A stretch of DNA of 64,000 bases from Gracilibacillus salitolerans (GTDB lineage Bacteria; Bacillota; Bacilli; Bacillales; Amphibacillaceae). The stretch covers positions 1-64,000 of the forward strand of contig NZ_CP045915.1 of assembly GCF_009650095.1 (NCBI RefSeq), read 5' to 3'. Each line of letters starts with the position of its first letter. Within the stretch, counting starts at the first letter, position 1. Of the stretch, positions 46,813 through 57,317 are shown piece by piece. The position numbers and the translations under genes are program-made. Below the pieces are notes generated by a model, which ran no database searches, was not told the origin of the DNA, and worked only from the letters and a program-made list of their open reading frames with translations.

Positions 46813-48591
46813 GTGAAAAAGTTTTGCCAACGAATCACAGTTTTGTGTATGATTTTAATCATAACAGCAGGAACTCTTCCAACGTCTGCACTGGCAGCAA
46901 AATATGATACGGATTATGATAATTTTGATTTAGTTGCTTCCTCAAATGGAGGAATGGTATCAACATCTCAAGGAATAGCAACGCAGGTTGGTGCCGATGT
47001 CCTTAAAAAGGGTGGTAATGCGATGGATGCTGCCATTGCCATTCAGTTTGCATTAAACGTCGTTGAGCCAATGATGTCTGGAATTGGTGGAGGCGGATTT
47101 ATGATGGTATATGATAGAGAAACGGATGAAACAACTATTGTGAATAGTCGTGAACGTGCTCCAGATGGGGCAACACCAGATATGTTCTTAGATGACAATG
47201 GTAATCCGATCCCATTTAGTCAGCGTATTAGACAAGGGACGGCAGTTGGCGTTCCAGGGACATTAAAAGGATTAGAAACGGCTCACGAGAAGTGGGGAAC
47301 TCTTCCATTTCAACAATTGATGGGACCTGCTATTAAACTAGCTCAAAAAGGATTTCCAATAGATGATTATCTTGCACAATCTATCGCTAATAATGAAAGT
47401 AAAATAAGGAGCACAGCAGCTCAAGATGTATTCTTGCCAGATGGAGAAGCATTGCAAGAAGGGGATATTCTTATTCAAGAAGATTTAGCAAAAACATTTA
47501 AACTTATCCGTTCAAAAGGTGCCGATGTTTTCTACAATGGTGAAATTGCAGACGCACTTGCTGCTACCGTACAAGAATTTGGTGGCTCTATGACAGTTGA
47601 TGATTTAGCACAATATGATGTGACGATAGACGAACCTGTATGGGGTGAATTTCAAGGATATGATATTGCCAGCATGCCACCTCCAAGTTCTGGTGGGGTA
47701 TTCCTCCTTCAAATGCTTGGAATTCTAGATGGCTTTGATTTATCCCAGTACGACACAAGTTCTTGGGAAAAATATCATCTATTAGCTGAAACCATGCATT
47801 TGGCATATGCTGATCGTGCTGCATATGCTGGAGATCCTGAATTTGTTGATGTTCCGGTTAATGGTCTGATTCATCCAGATTACCTTGCGGAACGCAGCGA
47901 ATTAATTGATTTAGATTCAGTGAATCAAAATCCAACAGCTGGTGATCCATGGTCATATGAGAATTCCTCACCTGATTATGAGATAACAGAACAGCCAAAT
48001 GATAGAGAATATGGGGAAACGACACATTTCACTGTAGCTGACAAATACGGAAATGTCGTTTCCTATACTACAACGATTGAACAAGTATTTGGTACAGGTA
48101 TCATGGTACCTGGATACGGTTTTATGCTGAACAATGAATTAACTGACTTTGATGCTGTTCCAGGTGGGGCAAATGAGGTACAGCCAAATAAACGTCCATT
48201 AAGCAGTATGACACCGACCATCGTTTTTGAGAATGATAACCCAGTATTAACAATAGGTTCTCCAGGTGGTCCTACTATCATTACTTCAGTCTTGCAAACC
48301 ATTATTAATGTGATTGAATATGGAATGGAACCAGAAGATGCCGTTGCAGAACCAAGGATGTATACGAACAATCTAAACTCTTACCGTTATGAAGATGGTA
48401 TCGGAAGTGAAGTCATCAATCAGTTAAATGCTATGGGACATCAATTTGGATCTACTCCAACAAGTATTGGTAATGTTCAAAGTATTTTACTTGATCAAGA
48501 GATAGGCTTATTAAAAGGTGTTGCTGATGATAGGAGGAACGGAGCGGCAATTGGAGTCGATTTAAACGGGCACGGTAAAGGTAAACAATAA
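46813..48591 (+). CDS. ggt: Gamma-glutamyltransferase
   Basis: 592 residues, GTG start after AGGAGAG. Signal peptide (1-28, ending SALAA), then the autoprocessing N-terminal nucleophile fold: large subunit with NSRERAPDGATPDMF near 113, catalytic Thr in REYGETTHFTVADKYGN near 404 that becomes the N-terminus of the small subunit, and SSMTPTIVF, GSPGGPTIIT near 485. Secreted; hydrolyses glutathione and poly-gamma-glutamate or transfers the glutamyl group. Confidence 0.96.
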   Translation: MKKFCQRITVLCMILIITAGTLPTSALAAKYDTDYDNFDLVASSNGGMVSTSQGIATQVGADVLKKGGNAMDAAIAIQFALNVVEPMMSGIGGGGFMMVYDRETDETTIVNSRERAPDGATPDMFLDDNGNPIPFSQRIRQGTAVGVPGTLKGLETAHEKWGTLPFQQLMGPAIKLAQKGFPIDDYLAQSIANNESKIRSTAAQDVFLPDGEALQEGDILIQEDLAKTFKLIRSKGADVFYNGEIADALAATVQEFGGSMTVDDLAQYDVTIDEPVWGEFQGYDIASMPPPSSGGVFLLQMLGILDGFDLSQYDTSSWEKYHLLAETMHLAYADRAAYAGDPEFVDVPVNGLIHPDYLAERSELIDLDSVNQNPTAGDPWSYENSSPDYEITEQPNDREYGETTHFTVADKYGNVVSYTTTIEQVFGTGIMVPGYGFMLNNELTDFDAVPGGANEVQPNKRPLSSMTPTIVFENDNPVLTIGSPGGPTIITSVLQTIINVIEYGMEPEDAVAEPRMYTNNLNSYRYEDGIGSEVINQLNAMGHQFGSTPTSIGNVQSILLDQEIGLLKGVADDRRNGAAIGVDLNGHGKGKQ

Positions 48592-48598
48592 ATAAAGT

Positions 48599-48633
48599 AA
48601 AGCTAGGACTAAATTTTTAGTCCTAGCTTTTAG
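48599..48633. terminator. Bidirectional terminator between ggt and hmp
   Basis: AAAGCTAGGACTAAA / TTTAGTCCTAGCTTTT stem serving both convergent genes. Confidence 0.88.
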
Positions 48634-48641
48634 TTTGGGAA

Positions 48642-49865
48642 CTATGCCTCTAAATCTCCTTGTGGACCGAAGAATTCATAATGAATATCCTCCGCATCGA
48701 CTTGCCAATCCTTTAGTGCTTTATAGATCGCCTTCATAAATGGTTCAGGACCACAGAAGTAGAAAGATGCTTCATTCGTTGGTAAAACAGACTGTAACCA
48801 GGCAAAGTCAACAAAGCCTGTCTTATCACAAGTATCAGCATCTTCTGGCTTTTCATAAATGGTGAAAGTATGAACATGGTCATTTTGATCCGCAATTTGC
48901 TTCATAATATCCTTTAAACCATGTACTCTTTCATTTTGAGCTGCATGGATGTAATAAACTTCTCGATTAGGCTGTTGTGTTACTACTGTTTCTAACATGC
49001 TTGTTAATGGTGTTAAACCAACACCACCACTGATTAATACTAATGGCTTTCTCTCCTGATTTAGCACAAAATCTCCTGCTGGTGCACTAAGTTCTATCAC
49101 ATCCCCTTCCTGAATTGACTCATGGAGATAGGTAGATACTACTCCATCAGGGCCATCACCAATACCATCTTCCCTTTTTACACTAATACGAAAAAATTCC
49201 TTATTTGGTTTGCAGGACAAACTGTATTGACGCTGACAGGTGTATGGAATCGATGGATTATCGACTTTTACGGTTACATATTGGCCAGCCTCAAAATCCG
49301 GTAGAAGACCATTATCTGCTGGCTTTAAATAGAAAGAGGTGATCACATCACTTTCCTTCACCTTTTGAATGATACGAAAGTCACGATAACCAACCCAGCC
49401 ACCAGGCTTCTGTTCGGTTTCCTCGTACATTTCTCTTTCAACTTGAATAAAAGCATCGGCAATAATACCATATGCTTTCGCCCAAGCTGTAATAATTTCA
49501 TCTGTTGCTGCTTCTTTCAAGACATCTTTCATCGCTTTTAATAGATTTTCACCAACAATTGGATAATGTTCTGGTTTAATATTCAAACTTCGGTGTTTAT
49601 GGGCTATTTGATTGACAAAGGGTAAAATGTTTTCTAACTGATCAATATGTGCTGCTGCTGCGTATACTGCGTTTGCCAGTGCTTGAGGTTGTTTTCCTTT
49701 TCTTTGGTTTGTTTGGTTAAAAATATTTTTCAATTCGGGATGGTTGATAAAAAGTAATTGATAAAACCTTGAAGTGATGGCTGTACCGTGTTCAGCCAAT
49801 ACGGGTACAGTTGCTTTCACTGTTTCAATAGTTTTTGCATCAAGCGCTTGAGTCGATTTGGTCAT
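48642..49865 (-). CDS. hmp: Flavohemoglobin (nitric oxide dioxygenase)
   Basis: 407 residues from ATG 49865 (AGGAGT upstream; the frame extends to 49889 without an RBS). Globin domain (about 1-140; proximal His in QIAHKHRSL near 86), FAD-binding domain (RQYSLS near 206) and NAD domain (ISGGVGLTPLTSML, FYFCGPEPFM). Converts NO to nitrate. Divergent from nsrR, with an NsrR-like palindrome between. Confidence 0.96.
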   Translation of the reverse strand: MTKSTQALDAKTIETVKATVPVLAEHGTAITSRFYQLLFINHPELKNIFNQTNQRKGKQPQALANAVYAAAAHIDQLENILPFVNQIAHKHRSLNIKPEHYPIVGENLLKAMKDVLKEAATDEIITAWAKAYGIIADAFIQVEREMYEETEQKPGGWVGYRDFRIIQKVKESDVITSFYLKPADNGLLPDFEAGQYVTVKVDNPSIPYTCQRQYSLSCKPNKEFFRISVKREDGIGDGPDGVVSTYLHESIQEGDVIELSAPAGDFVLNQERKPLVLISGGVGLTPLTSMLETVVTQQPNREVYYIHAAQNERVHGLKDIMKQIADQNDHVHTFTIYEKPEDADTCDKTGFVDFAWLQSVLPTNEASFYFCGPEPFMKAIYKALKDWQVDAEDIHYEFFGPQGDLEA

Positions 49866-49955
49866 AACACTAACACTCCTCGTGTACAAAATTTTTAAGC
49901 CCCCAATTTGGACTTAGTTTTACTCATTTGACCGACAATAAAACTCAAAACATCA

Positions 49956-49980
49956 AAACATGTATTTTAAATACATGTTT
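49956..49980. promoter_or_regulatory. NsrR operator of hmp
   Basis: Perfect 12-bp inverted repeat AAACATGTATTT-T-AAATACATGTTT about 90 bases upstream of hmp. It fits the 11-1-11 AANATGYATTT form of NsrR sites in Bacillus. NO would release NsrR and induce hmp. Confidence 0.82.
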
Positions 49981-50107
49981 AATTATATAAAAAGTTTAGA
50001 AACTGTTTCAATAGCTTATTGGCTAAATATATGACAATTCTGTTAAGTGGGAGATAGCGATTTTGATTATTTTCGGGTAAAATGAAGATAGAGAAAGGGA
50101 GTATACC

Positions 50108-50551
50108 ATGCGTTTAAAAAAATATACGGACTTTGCATTGCGGGTTTTAATTTATACTGGAACGAGTGAACGAAAAGTAAGCATAAAGGAAATATCGGAG
50201 ACTTTTTATATATCTACTGAGCATATCCGTAAAGTGGTTCACCAATTAAGTGTGAAAGGATATATCAATACAACGCGGGGACGAAATGGCGGGATTTTGT
50301 TAATGAAGGATCCGAGCGAGATAAATATAGGTGAAGTCATTCGTTTAATGGAAAATGACTTTTATTTAGTGGAATGTTTTGATGGGGAGAATAATCAGTG
50401 TGTGATTACTCCTGCCTGTAAATTACGATCAGTAGTCGGAGAAGCGATGCGAGCATTTTTTGAAGTGTTAAATCAATACACATTAGCAGATTTGATTGAG
50501 AATAAAGATGATTTGCGAGCACTGATGGATATAAAAGAGGAGCAATCATAA
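50108..50551 (+). CDS. nsrR: NO-sensing repressor NsrR (Rrf2 family)
   Basis: 147 residues. Winged helix with KEISETFYISTEHIRKVVHQLS and TTRGRNGGILL, and the three cluster-binding Cys in ECFDGENNQCVITPAC near 93-107. Preceded by AAAGGGAG. Promoter may be TTGATT...TAAAAT just upstream. Pairs with hmp. Confidence 0.94.
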   Translation: MRLKKYTDFALRVLIYTGTSERKVSIKEISETFYISTEHIRKVVHQLSVKGYINTTRGRNGGILLMKDPSEINIGEVIRLMENDFYLVECFDGENNQCVITPACKLRSVVGEAMRAFFEVLNQYTLADLIENKDDLRALMDIKEEQS

Positions 50552-50569
50552 ATGGATTACTCCTCTTTC
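50533..50569. terminator. Terminator overlapping the nsrR end
   Basis: AAGAGGAGCAATC / GGATTACTCCTCTTT stem, shared with the convergent yaaH gene. Confidence 0.8.
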
Positions 50570-50579
50570 CCGTTAAAAA

Positions 50580-51869
50580 TTATCCTCTTTTTTGTATGGT
50601 AAATTGATCTTCAAGTAATAGCCAATTTTGCGGGAAGGCTAACCCCAATTTCCAATAACTGATCCCTCGTAAATTTTTTTCTTTTATAAGATCAAATTTA
50701 GCTTGAATCGAGCGGGCATCCTCGAACCAGACTTCATGCTCTTCTCCGTTTTGATCATAATAGTTGAAATAAGGAGCTTGTGCTTCTTCATCATACAGGA
50801 TTGCCTGATTGTTTTCTCTTGCTAATTGGATTGCTTGCTGTGGACTAACAGCTTGTGCAAATTCTCCACCAGGTTCATAGGGAAGAGTCCAGTCATAACC
50901 ATATAAATTCTGGCCTAATAAAATTTTCTCAGGTGGCATTTCCGTTAAGGCATAATTAACCACGTCCCGGACAGGGCCAATCGGTGAAACGGCCATTGGA
51001 GGACCACCACTATAGCCCCATTCGTAGGTCATTAATACAACAAAATCAACAATTTCTCCGTGCGCCCCATAATCATGAGCCTCATACCATGCTCCTTGTT
51101 GTTCAGCACTTGTCTTAGGTGCAAGAGCAGTAGATACTAATAACCCTTCTTGGTGTAATCGAGTGGTTGCCTTTTCTAAAAAGCTGCGATAGTCCTCACG
51201 ATTCTCAGGCGGCAGAAATTCAAAATCAAAGTGAACATCTCCATATCCAATTTCCTGAGCAGTTTGGATAATTTGATCGAGCATATTATTTTGGACCGTT
51301 TCATTGGTTAATATAGCTCTTCCTAACTCCGCACTGAAGGAACCTTCCTCAAGATTAGTTATGACAAGCATAAGTGTAGCATTTTGTTCATTTGCAATGG
51401 CTGCAAATTGATTCAATGGAGGAGCAGTTAAGTTACCTTGCCGGTCTACCTGATAGGAAAAGGGAGCTAAATAGGTTAAGTTATTTGCGTGTTTTCTTGC
51501 CGCATTTTCCAATGTTTCCGATACCGTCCCTCCAGTAGGCTCAACATATGCATTGACTTCCGTCGTAGTTTTAGCCGGTTCTGGTATATATAATGTCATC
51601 CCGACAGAAAGTGGCTGATACATATTAATTTGATTGATACTAGCAAGTTCAGCAGCAGAAATGCCAAATCTTTGACCAATCGTATATAAGCTATCTCCCG
51701 GTCTGACGACATAAAACCTTCCATAAATCGGAATAACAAGTGCTTGACCAACAACGAGAGGTAATTCAGGATCTATTTCATTTGCATTTGCAATCGATTC
51801 ATAGGAGGTTCCAAATTGATTGGCGATCTGATATAAACTATCCCCCTGTTTCACCACGTAAATCTGCAC
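50580..51869 (-). CDS. yaaH: LysM-GH18 spore peptidoglycan hydrolase YaaH/SleL
   Basis: 429 residues. Two N-terminal LysM domains (about 2-48 and 52-98: VVKQGDSLYQIANQFG, VVRPGDSLYTIGQRFG), then a GH18 domain with the catalytic motif DVHFDFEF near 218. No signal peptide, as in B. subtilis YaaH, which is assembled onto spores. Likely N-acetylglucosaminidase acting on cortex muropeptides. The yaaH-yaaI-tadA-dnaX order matches Bacillus. Confidence 0.93.
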   Translation of the reverse strand: MQIYVVKQGDSLYQIANQFGTSYESIANANEIDPELPLVVGQALVIPIYGRFYVVRPGDSLYTIGQRFGISAAELASINQINMYQPLSVGMTLYIPEPAKTTTEVNAYVEPTGGTVSETLENAARKHANNLTYLAPFSYQVDRQGNLTAPPLNQFAAIANEQNATLMLVITNLEEGSFSAELGRAILTNETVQNNMLDQIIQTAQEIGYGDVHFDFEFLPPENREDYRSFLEKATTRLHQEGLLVSTALAPKTSAEQQGAWYEAHDYGAHGEIVDFVVLMTYEWGYSGGPPMAVSPIGPVRDVVNYALTEMPPEKILLGQNLYGYDWTLPYEPGGEFAQAVSPQQAIQLARENNQAILYDEEAQAPYFNYYDQNGEEHEVWFEDARSIQAKFDLIKEKNLRGISYWKLGLAFPQNWLLLEDQFTIQKRG

Positions 51870-51955
51870 GAAAAGTTCTCCTTTCTAATAAAAAAGATGT
51901 TCTCTTTTTACTTTATGATAAAAAAGGAGAAATAGAACATAGAGCCCTAGATTAT

Positions 51956-53106
<1,151 letters not shown>

Positions 53107-53345
53107 CTATCGAAAAAAAGCAATAAATTGATCAATAAGGATATAAAATGTTTTTTGTAGCCGATATTTGCTACGTTTACAACTTTCTATTAGATTAAAT
53201 AATAAGTTAAAAGATTCCGTTAAAGGTTCTATCAGCCGGCACTGTACAGCATGGAATTTGGATTTAGAAGTTAGAGGCGTATTTGAGCGGAGCCCACTAT
53301 GAGTGTGAATAAAAAATAAAAGCAAAAATTGGATACTAATTTCAA

Positions 53346-53374
53346 TTGCATTTTCCATGAAAAAAGGTTATACT
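53346..53374 (+). promoter_or_regulatory. SRP RNA promoter
   Basis: TTGCAT (53346-53351), 17 bases, TATACT (53369-53374). The interval 53107-53345 between tadA and this promoter shows no gene. Confidence 0.75.
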
Positions 53375-53420
53375 AATATTTGCGCTTTTAACCTGAGCGC
53401 AATTGAATATATTAGCAAAT

Positions 53421-53692
53421 TTGCCGTGCTAGGTGGGGAGGTAGCGGTGCCCTGTACTCGCAATCCGCTATAGCGGGACTGAATACCTTGCTGAGGTGCC
53501 ATTACTTTAAGGTCTGCCTTAAGGGAGTAGTGTTGACACTCGGGTCCTGCGCAACAGGAACTCGTGAACCATGTCAGGTCCGGAAGGAAGCAGCATTAAG
53601 CGAATTCTCCTGTGTGCCGCAGGGAAGCCTGGGTCGAGCTATCAACTTAAGTAACGCTTTAGGTAGTGTCATCGAAGCTTGGTGCACGGCGT
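53421..53692 (+). ncRNA. ffs: SRP RNA, large Bacillus type (scRNA)
   Basis: About 270 bases with paired ends (TTGCCGTGC ... GGTGCACGGC) including the Alu domain GGTGGGGAGGTAGCGGTGCC and the Ffh-binding domain GTCAGGTCCGGAAGGAAGCA with its GNAR tetraloop. It scaffolds the signal recognition particle. Position between tadA and dnaX is conserved. A 5' extension from the promoter is processed off. Open frames over it are not genes. Confidence 0.95.
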
Positions 53693-53705
53693 TAAATATA
53701 AAGAT

Positions 53706-53739
53706 CCAACCTCTTGTATGAATACAAGAGGTTTTTGTT
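53706..53739 (+). terminator. Terminator after SRP RNA
   Basis: CCTCTTGTAT / ATACAAGAGG stem followed by TTTTTG. Confidence 0.9.
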
Positions 53740-53843
53740 ATATTAGGAAAGGGACAAACACTTAAATTATTACTCGTCATTCTTGCCTGGATTTGCTACA
53801 ATAAAATGAGGAAGATAACGATGATTAGTAAAGGGGATCAGTT

Positions 53844-55550
53844 ATGGGATATCAAGCATTATATCGTGTCTGGCGTCCAAAGAATTTCGAAGATGTAGTA
53901 GGACAAGTACATATTACACGTACCTTGCAAAATGCGATCATGCAAGATAAGTTTACCCATGCTTACCTTTTTTCAGGTCCCCGAGGTACGGGAAAAACAA
54001 GTGCGGCTAAAATTTTTGCCAAAGCAGTTAATTGCCAAAATGGCCCATCCTTAGAGCCATGTAACCAATGTGATGCATGTATTGGAATTCAGGATGGCTC
54101 GATTTCAGACGTGGTAGAAATTGATGCAGCTTCTAATAATGGTGTTGAACAAATCCGAGATATTCGTGACAAAGTAAAATATGCACCAAGTGCGGTGACG
54201 TATAAAGTATATATTATTGATGAAGTTCATATGTTATCAATTGGTGCGTTTAATGCATTGTTAAAAACTTTAGAAGAGCCGCCTAAACATGTTATTTTTG
54301 TATTAGCAACAACGGAACCACACAAAATCCCGTTAACGATTATCTCAAGGTGTCAACGATTCGATTTTAAACGAATCGCCCAATCGGCCATGGTTGATCG
54401 AATGAAGAAGATTATCGGAACTGAGGAAATCGCTGTGACCGATGAGGCTTTAGAGGCGGTTGCGCTATCCGCAGAAGGTGGGATGCGTGATGCGTTAAGT
54501 TTATTAGATCAAGCTATTTCTTATAGTGAAGATCAAGTAACGATTGAAGATGTGCTCGCTGTAACTGGCTCCGTTTCACAAGCTAAACTGGCAAAAGTAG
54601 TCAATACAATGCATACAAATGAAGTAAAAGCAACGTTACTGGAGATTGATGGGATGATCCAGGAAGGAAAGGAGCCTGGTCGTTTTGTATTTGATCTTAT
54701 ATACTATTTACGTGATGTATTGCTATATCAGACGGCTCCATCTCTTGAAAATGTGCTGGAGCGGGCTATTGTGGACGATGCCTTTAAAGAATTAGCAGAA
54801 AAGTTGGATTCAGAATGGATTCAACTGGCGATCAAAGAACTGAATCAATGCCAGCAGGAAATCAAGTGGACCAATAGTCCGAAGGTTTTTATCGAAGTGG
54901 CGGTATTAAAAATTTGTAATCAAGAACCTGATATAAAAGCAGATGTTGCTTCAACAACTGCTATAGAGCAATTAAACGATAAAATTCGAAAGTTAGAACA
55001 GCAACTGATGAACATGGAGAAACAGCCAAGTCAAGATACACAAACAGAGAAACAACAGCCTGCACCAAAACGAAGTGCATCAACGAATCGCAACAGCTAT
55101 AAAGTACCTTATGACCGGATCAGGCACGTTCTAAATGACGCTTCTAAAGCCGCGATCCAAAAAGTTAAATCACAGTGGCCTACTTTTATGGATGCTTTAA
55201 AGAAACAAAGTGCCCCAGCACATGCAACAATTCAAAATAGTAAGCCAAGTGCGGCATCTGAAGATATCATTATCATTGCATTTCGATATGAAATTCACTG
55301 TTCACTTGCATTAGAGCATAAACAAACGATAGAATTAATGTTATCCGAGACTATCGGGCAGAATGTAACTTTTATTCCGATACCAGAAGCTGATTGGACT
55401 AGTTTACGTGAAGAATATGTTCGTAAACAGAAACAACAAGAGGATGGTGAGGATGAACCGGATAACTCTTCATCTCAAGAAGAAGTAGATCCAGTGGTAG
55501 ATGCTGCCAGGGAGTTAGTCGGTGATGATTTATTAGAAATACATGATTAA
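53844..55550 (+). CDS. dnaX: DNA polymerase III gamma/tau subunit
   Basis: 568 residues. Clamp-loader AAA+ ATPase with Walker A GPRGTGKTSAAK near 45, four-Cys zinc site (CQNGPSLEPCNQCDAC), and VYIIDEVHMLS; the C-terminal tau region (about 370-568) binds DnaB and Pol III. First gene of dnaX-yaaK-recR-yaaL-bofA. Confidence 0.97.
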   Translation: MGYQALYRVWRPKNFEDVVGQVHITRTLQNAIMQDKFTHAYLFSGPRGTGKTSAAKIFAKAVNCQNGPSLEPCNQCDACIGIQDGSISDVVEIDAASNNGVEQIRDIRDKVKYAPSAVTYKVYIIDEVHMLSIGAFNALLKTLEEPPKHVIFVLATTEPHKIPLTIISRCQRFDFKRIAQSAMVDRMKKIIGTEEIAVTDEALEAVALSAEGGMRDALSLLDQAISYSEDQVTIEDVLAVTGSVSQAKLAKVVNTMHTNEVKATLLEIDGMIQEGKEPGRFVFDLIYYLRDVLLYQTAPSLENVLERAIVDDAFKELAEKLDSEWIQLAIKELNQCQQEIKWTNSPKVFIEVAVLKICNQEPDIKADVASTTAIEQLNDKIRKLEQQLMNMEKQPSQDTQTEKQQPAPKRSASTNRNSYKVPYDRIRHVLNDASKAAIQKVKSQWPTFMDALKKQSAPAHATIQNSKPSAASEDIIIIAFRYEIHCSLALEHKQTIELMLSETIGQNVTFIPIPEADWTSLREEYVRKQKQQEDGEDEPDNSSSQEEVDPVVDAARELVGDDLLEIHD

Positions 55551-55579
55551 AAAATAGATTTTAATTAGGAGGTTTTTTC

Positions 55580-55903
55580 ATGCGTGGTGGAGGAAACATG
55601 AATAAAATGATGAAACAAATGCAGAAAATGCAAAAGGATATGATGAAAGCTCAAGATGAGTTACAGGAAATGACGTTTGAAGCTACTGCTGGTGGTGGAA
55701 TGGTAAAAGTAGTGGCGAATGGTAAGAAGGAAATTACGGATATTGAAATCAATGAAGAAGTAGTAGATCCAGATGATATCGAAATGTTACAAGACCTTAT
55801 TTTAGCAGCTACAAACGAAGTACTTAAAGAAGTAGAAGATAAAACGAATGATACGATGGGCAAATTTACTAAAGGCTTAAATTTACCTGGAGGCATGTTC
55901 TAG
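55580..55903 (+). CDS. yaaK: Nucleoid-associated protein YbaB/EbfC (YaaK)
   Basis: 107 residues, DNA-binding dimer: [20 protein letters not shown], then [25 protein letters not shown] precedes the ATG. The N-terminal RGGG segment is slightly longer than in many homologues. Conserved between dnaX and recR. Confidence 0.95.
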   Translation: MRGGGNMNKMMKQMQKMQKDMMKAQDELQEMTFEATAGGGMVKVVANGKKEITDIEINEEVVDPDDIEMLQDLILAATNEVLKEVEDKTNDTMGKFTKGLNLPGGMF

Positions 55904-55913
55904 GAGGGTTCTC

Positions 55914-56510
55914 ATGTATTATCCCGAACCGATATCAAAGCTGATTGATAGCTTTACCAAACTGCCAGGAATCGGTCCCAAAACTGCCGTTCGCCTGGCT
56001 TTTTTTGTTTTAAATATGAAAGAAGATGATGTGTTGGACTTTGCGAAAGCACTGGCCAACGCAAAACGTGAACTGACACATTGCAGTACATGCGGACATA
56101 TTACTGATCAGGACCCATGTGCCATCTGCCAGGATGATATGCGTGATCAATCCTTAATATGTGTTGTGCAAGATCCAAAAGACGTTATTGCAATGGAAAA
56201 AATGAAAGAATTCAATGGTAAGTATCATGTCTTACATGGTGCAATATCTCCGATGGACGGGATTGGTCCGGAAGATATTAATGTACCATCATTGATTAAC
56301 CGTTTAAAAGATGAAGGAATAAAAGAATTAATTTTAGCAACAAATCCCAATATTGAAGGGGAAGCAACTGCGATGTATATCTCAAGATTGGTGAAGCCTT
56401 CAGGAATAAAAACTACACGAATTGCTCATGGTCTGCCAATGGGAGGAGATTTAGAGTATGCCGATGAGGTAACGCTCTCCAAAGCATTAGAAGGCAGAAG
56501 AGAAGTGTAA
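55914..56510 (+). CDS. recR: Recombination protein RecR
   Basis: 198 residues: helix-hairpin-helix ([18 protein letters not shown]), Cys4 zinc finger ([16 protein letters not shown]) and TOPRIM domain ([16 protein letters not shown]). Works with RecO and RecF in gap repair. AGGAGGGTT precedes the ATG. Confidence 0.98.
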   Translation: MYYPEPISKLIDSFTKLPGIGPKTAVRLAFFVLNMKEDDVLDFAKALANAKRELTHCSTCGHITDQDPCAICQDDMRDQSLICVVQDPKDVIAMEKMKEFNGKYHVLHGAISPMDGIGPEDINVPSLINRLKDEGIKELILATNPNIEGEATAMYISRLVKPSGIKTTRIAHGLPMGGDLEYADEVTLSKALEGRREV

Positions 56511-56525
56511 TAGTAGGTGAAGAAT

Positions 56526-56741
56526 ATGTTTCGTTCCAAAAAAGTAAAAAAAGCAGAACTAGATCAAGAATTGTTAGATAAAATATTTCAATTAAAGAAG
56601 GAATGGAACTATTTAGAGGATATTTTGAATCGAAGCATTGAGCCGAGTGAATTTGGCCAATTTGATCTAGCAATTGCAAAAGCAAAGTATTTTTATTTGC
56701 TAAGAGAAGCTAAAGAGCGAAAATTATCTGCTATTAAATAG
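56526..56741 (+). CDS. yaaL: YaaL, DUF2508 protein
   Basis: 71 residues from ATG 56526 (TAGGTGA upstream). Helical, charged; conserved between recR and bofA in Bacillales. Function unknown. Confidence 0.88.
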   Translation: MFRSKKVKKAELDQELLDKIFQLKKEWNYLEDILNRSIEPSEFGQFDLAIAKAKYFYLLREAKERKLSAIK

Positions 56742-56813
56742 TTTTTCCTTCTATTTCTTGTTTTCTTTTCATATAAATAGAGTAATATTTTATATGTTAA
56801 AGGGGACAAGTAT

Positions 56814-57074
56814 ATGAATTGGTGGATTGTAGCAGGAATAGTAGTATTAATCGTTATTTTGCTCACGAAAGGAATACCAGTGAATTTCGTTAAAGGCAGT
56901 GGGCAAGTTGTGATGAAAGTTACAGTGGGTGTTTTATTTCTGTTTTTCTTTAACTTGTTTGGTGCATCTTTTGGGTTGCATATACCCATCAATGTATTTA
57001 CAGCGATTATCGTAGGGATGTTAGGCATTCCAGGTATCGCTTGTTTGACTGCAATCAGTGTTTTTGTAATTTAA
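56814..57074 (+). CDS. bofA: Sporulation protein BofA
   Basis: 86 residues, two or three membrane helices. Inhibits the SpoIVFB protease that activates pro-sigma-K in the mother cell. Family features: NFVKGSGQVV and LFGASFGLHIPINVFTAIIVG-like middle. Position after yaaL is typical. Confidence 0.93.
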   Translation: MNWWIVAGIVVLIVILLTKGIPVNFVKGSGQVVMKVTVGVLFLFFFNLFGASFGLHIPINVFTAIIVGMLGIPGIACLTAISVFVI

Positions 57075-57086
57075 TAATTTCATTTT

Positions 57087-57126
57087 TAGAAATGACTCTT
57101 CTATAAAGGAAGGGTCATTTTTTTTG
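57087..57126 (+). terminator. Terminator after bofA
   Basis: AAATGACTCTTC / GGAAGGGTCATTT stem, then eight T. The remaining 57127-57317 shows no feature besides the next RBS. Confidence 0.9.
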
Positions 57127-57317
57127 TCCAAAAAGAAAATCAAGATAACTAGTTCGCGGTTTTTACCTATTTCGAATGGGATAAAACAGAATAGGAAAAA
57201 ACGTGTTTTATACATAAAAAATAATAAATTTTATTACGTATATCTATGGTTAAAGTTAATACACTAAGTTTTAGGTTTTAGGAGTAGTCATAATAATAAA
57301 GGGAGGTAATAAGGTTT

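Noticed and set aside
46716..46907. Small open frame upstream of ggt
   Set aside because: Overlaps the ggt start and signal peptide and has no recognisable product.
53488..53780. Open frames over the SRP RNA
   Set aside because: The region is a structured RNA with conserved SRP domains; frames are incidental.
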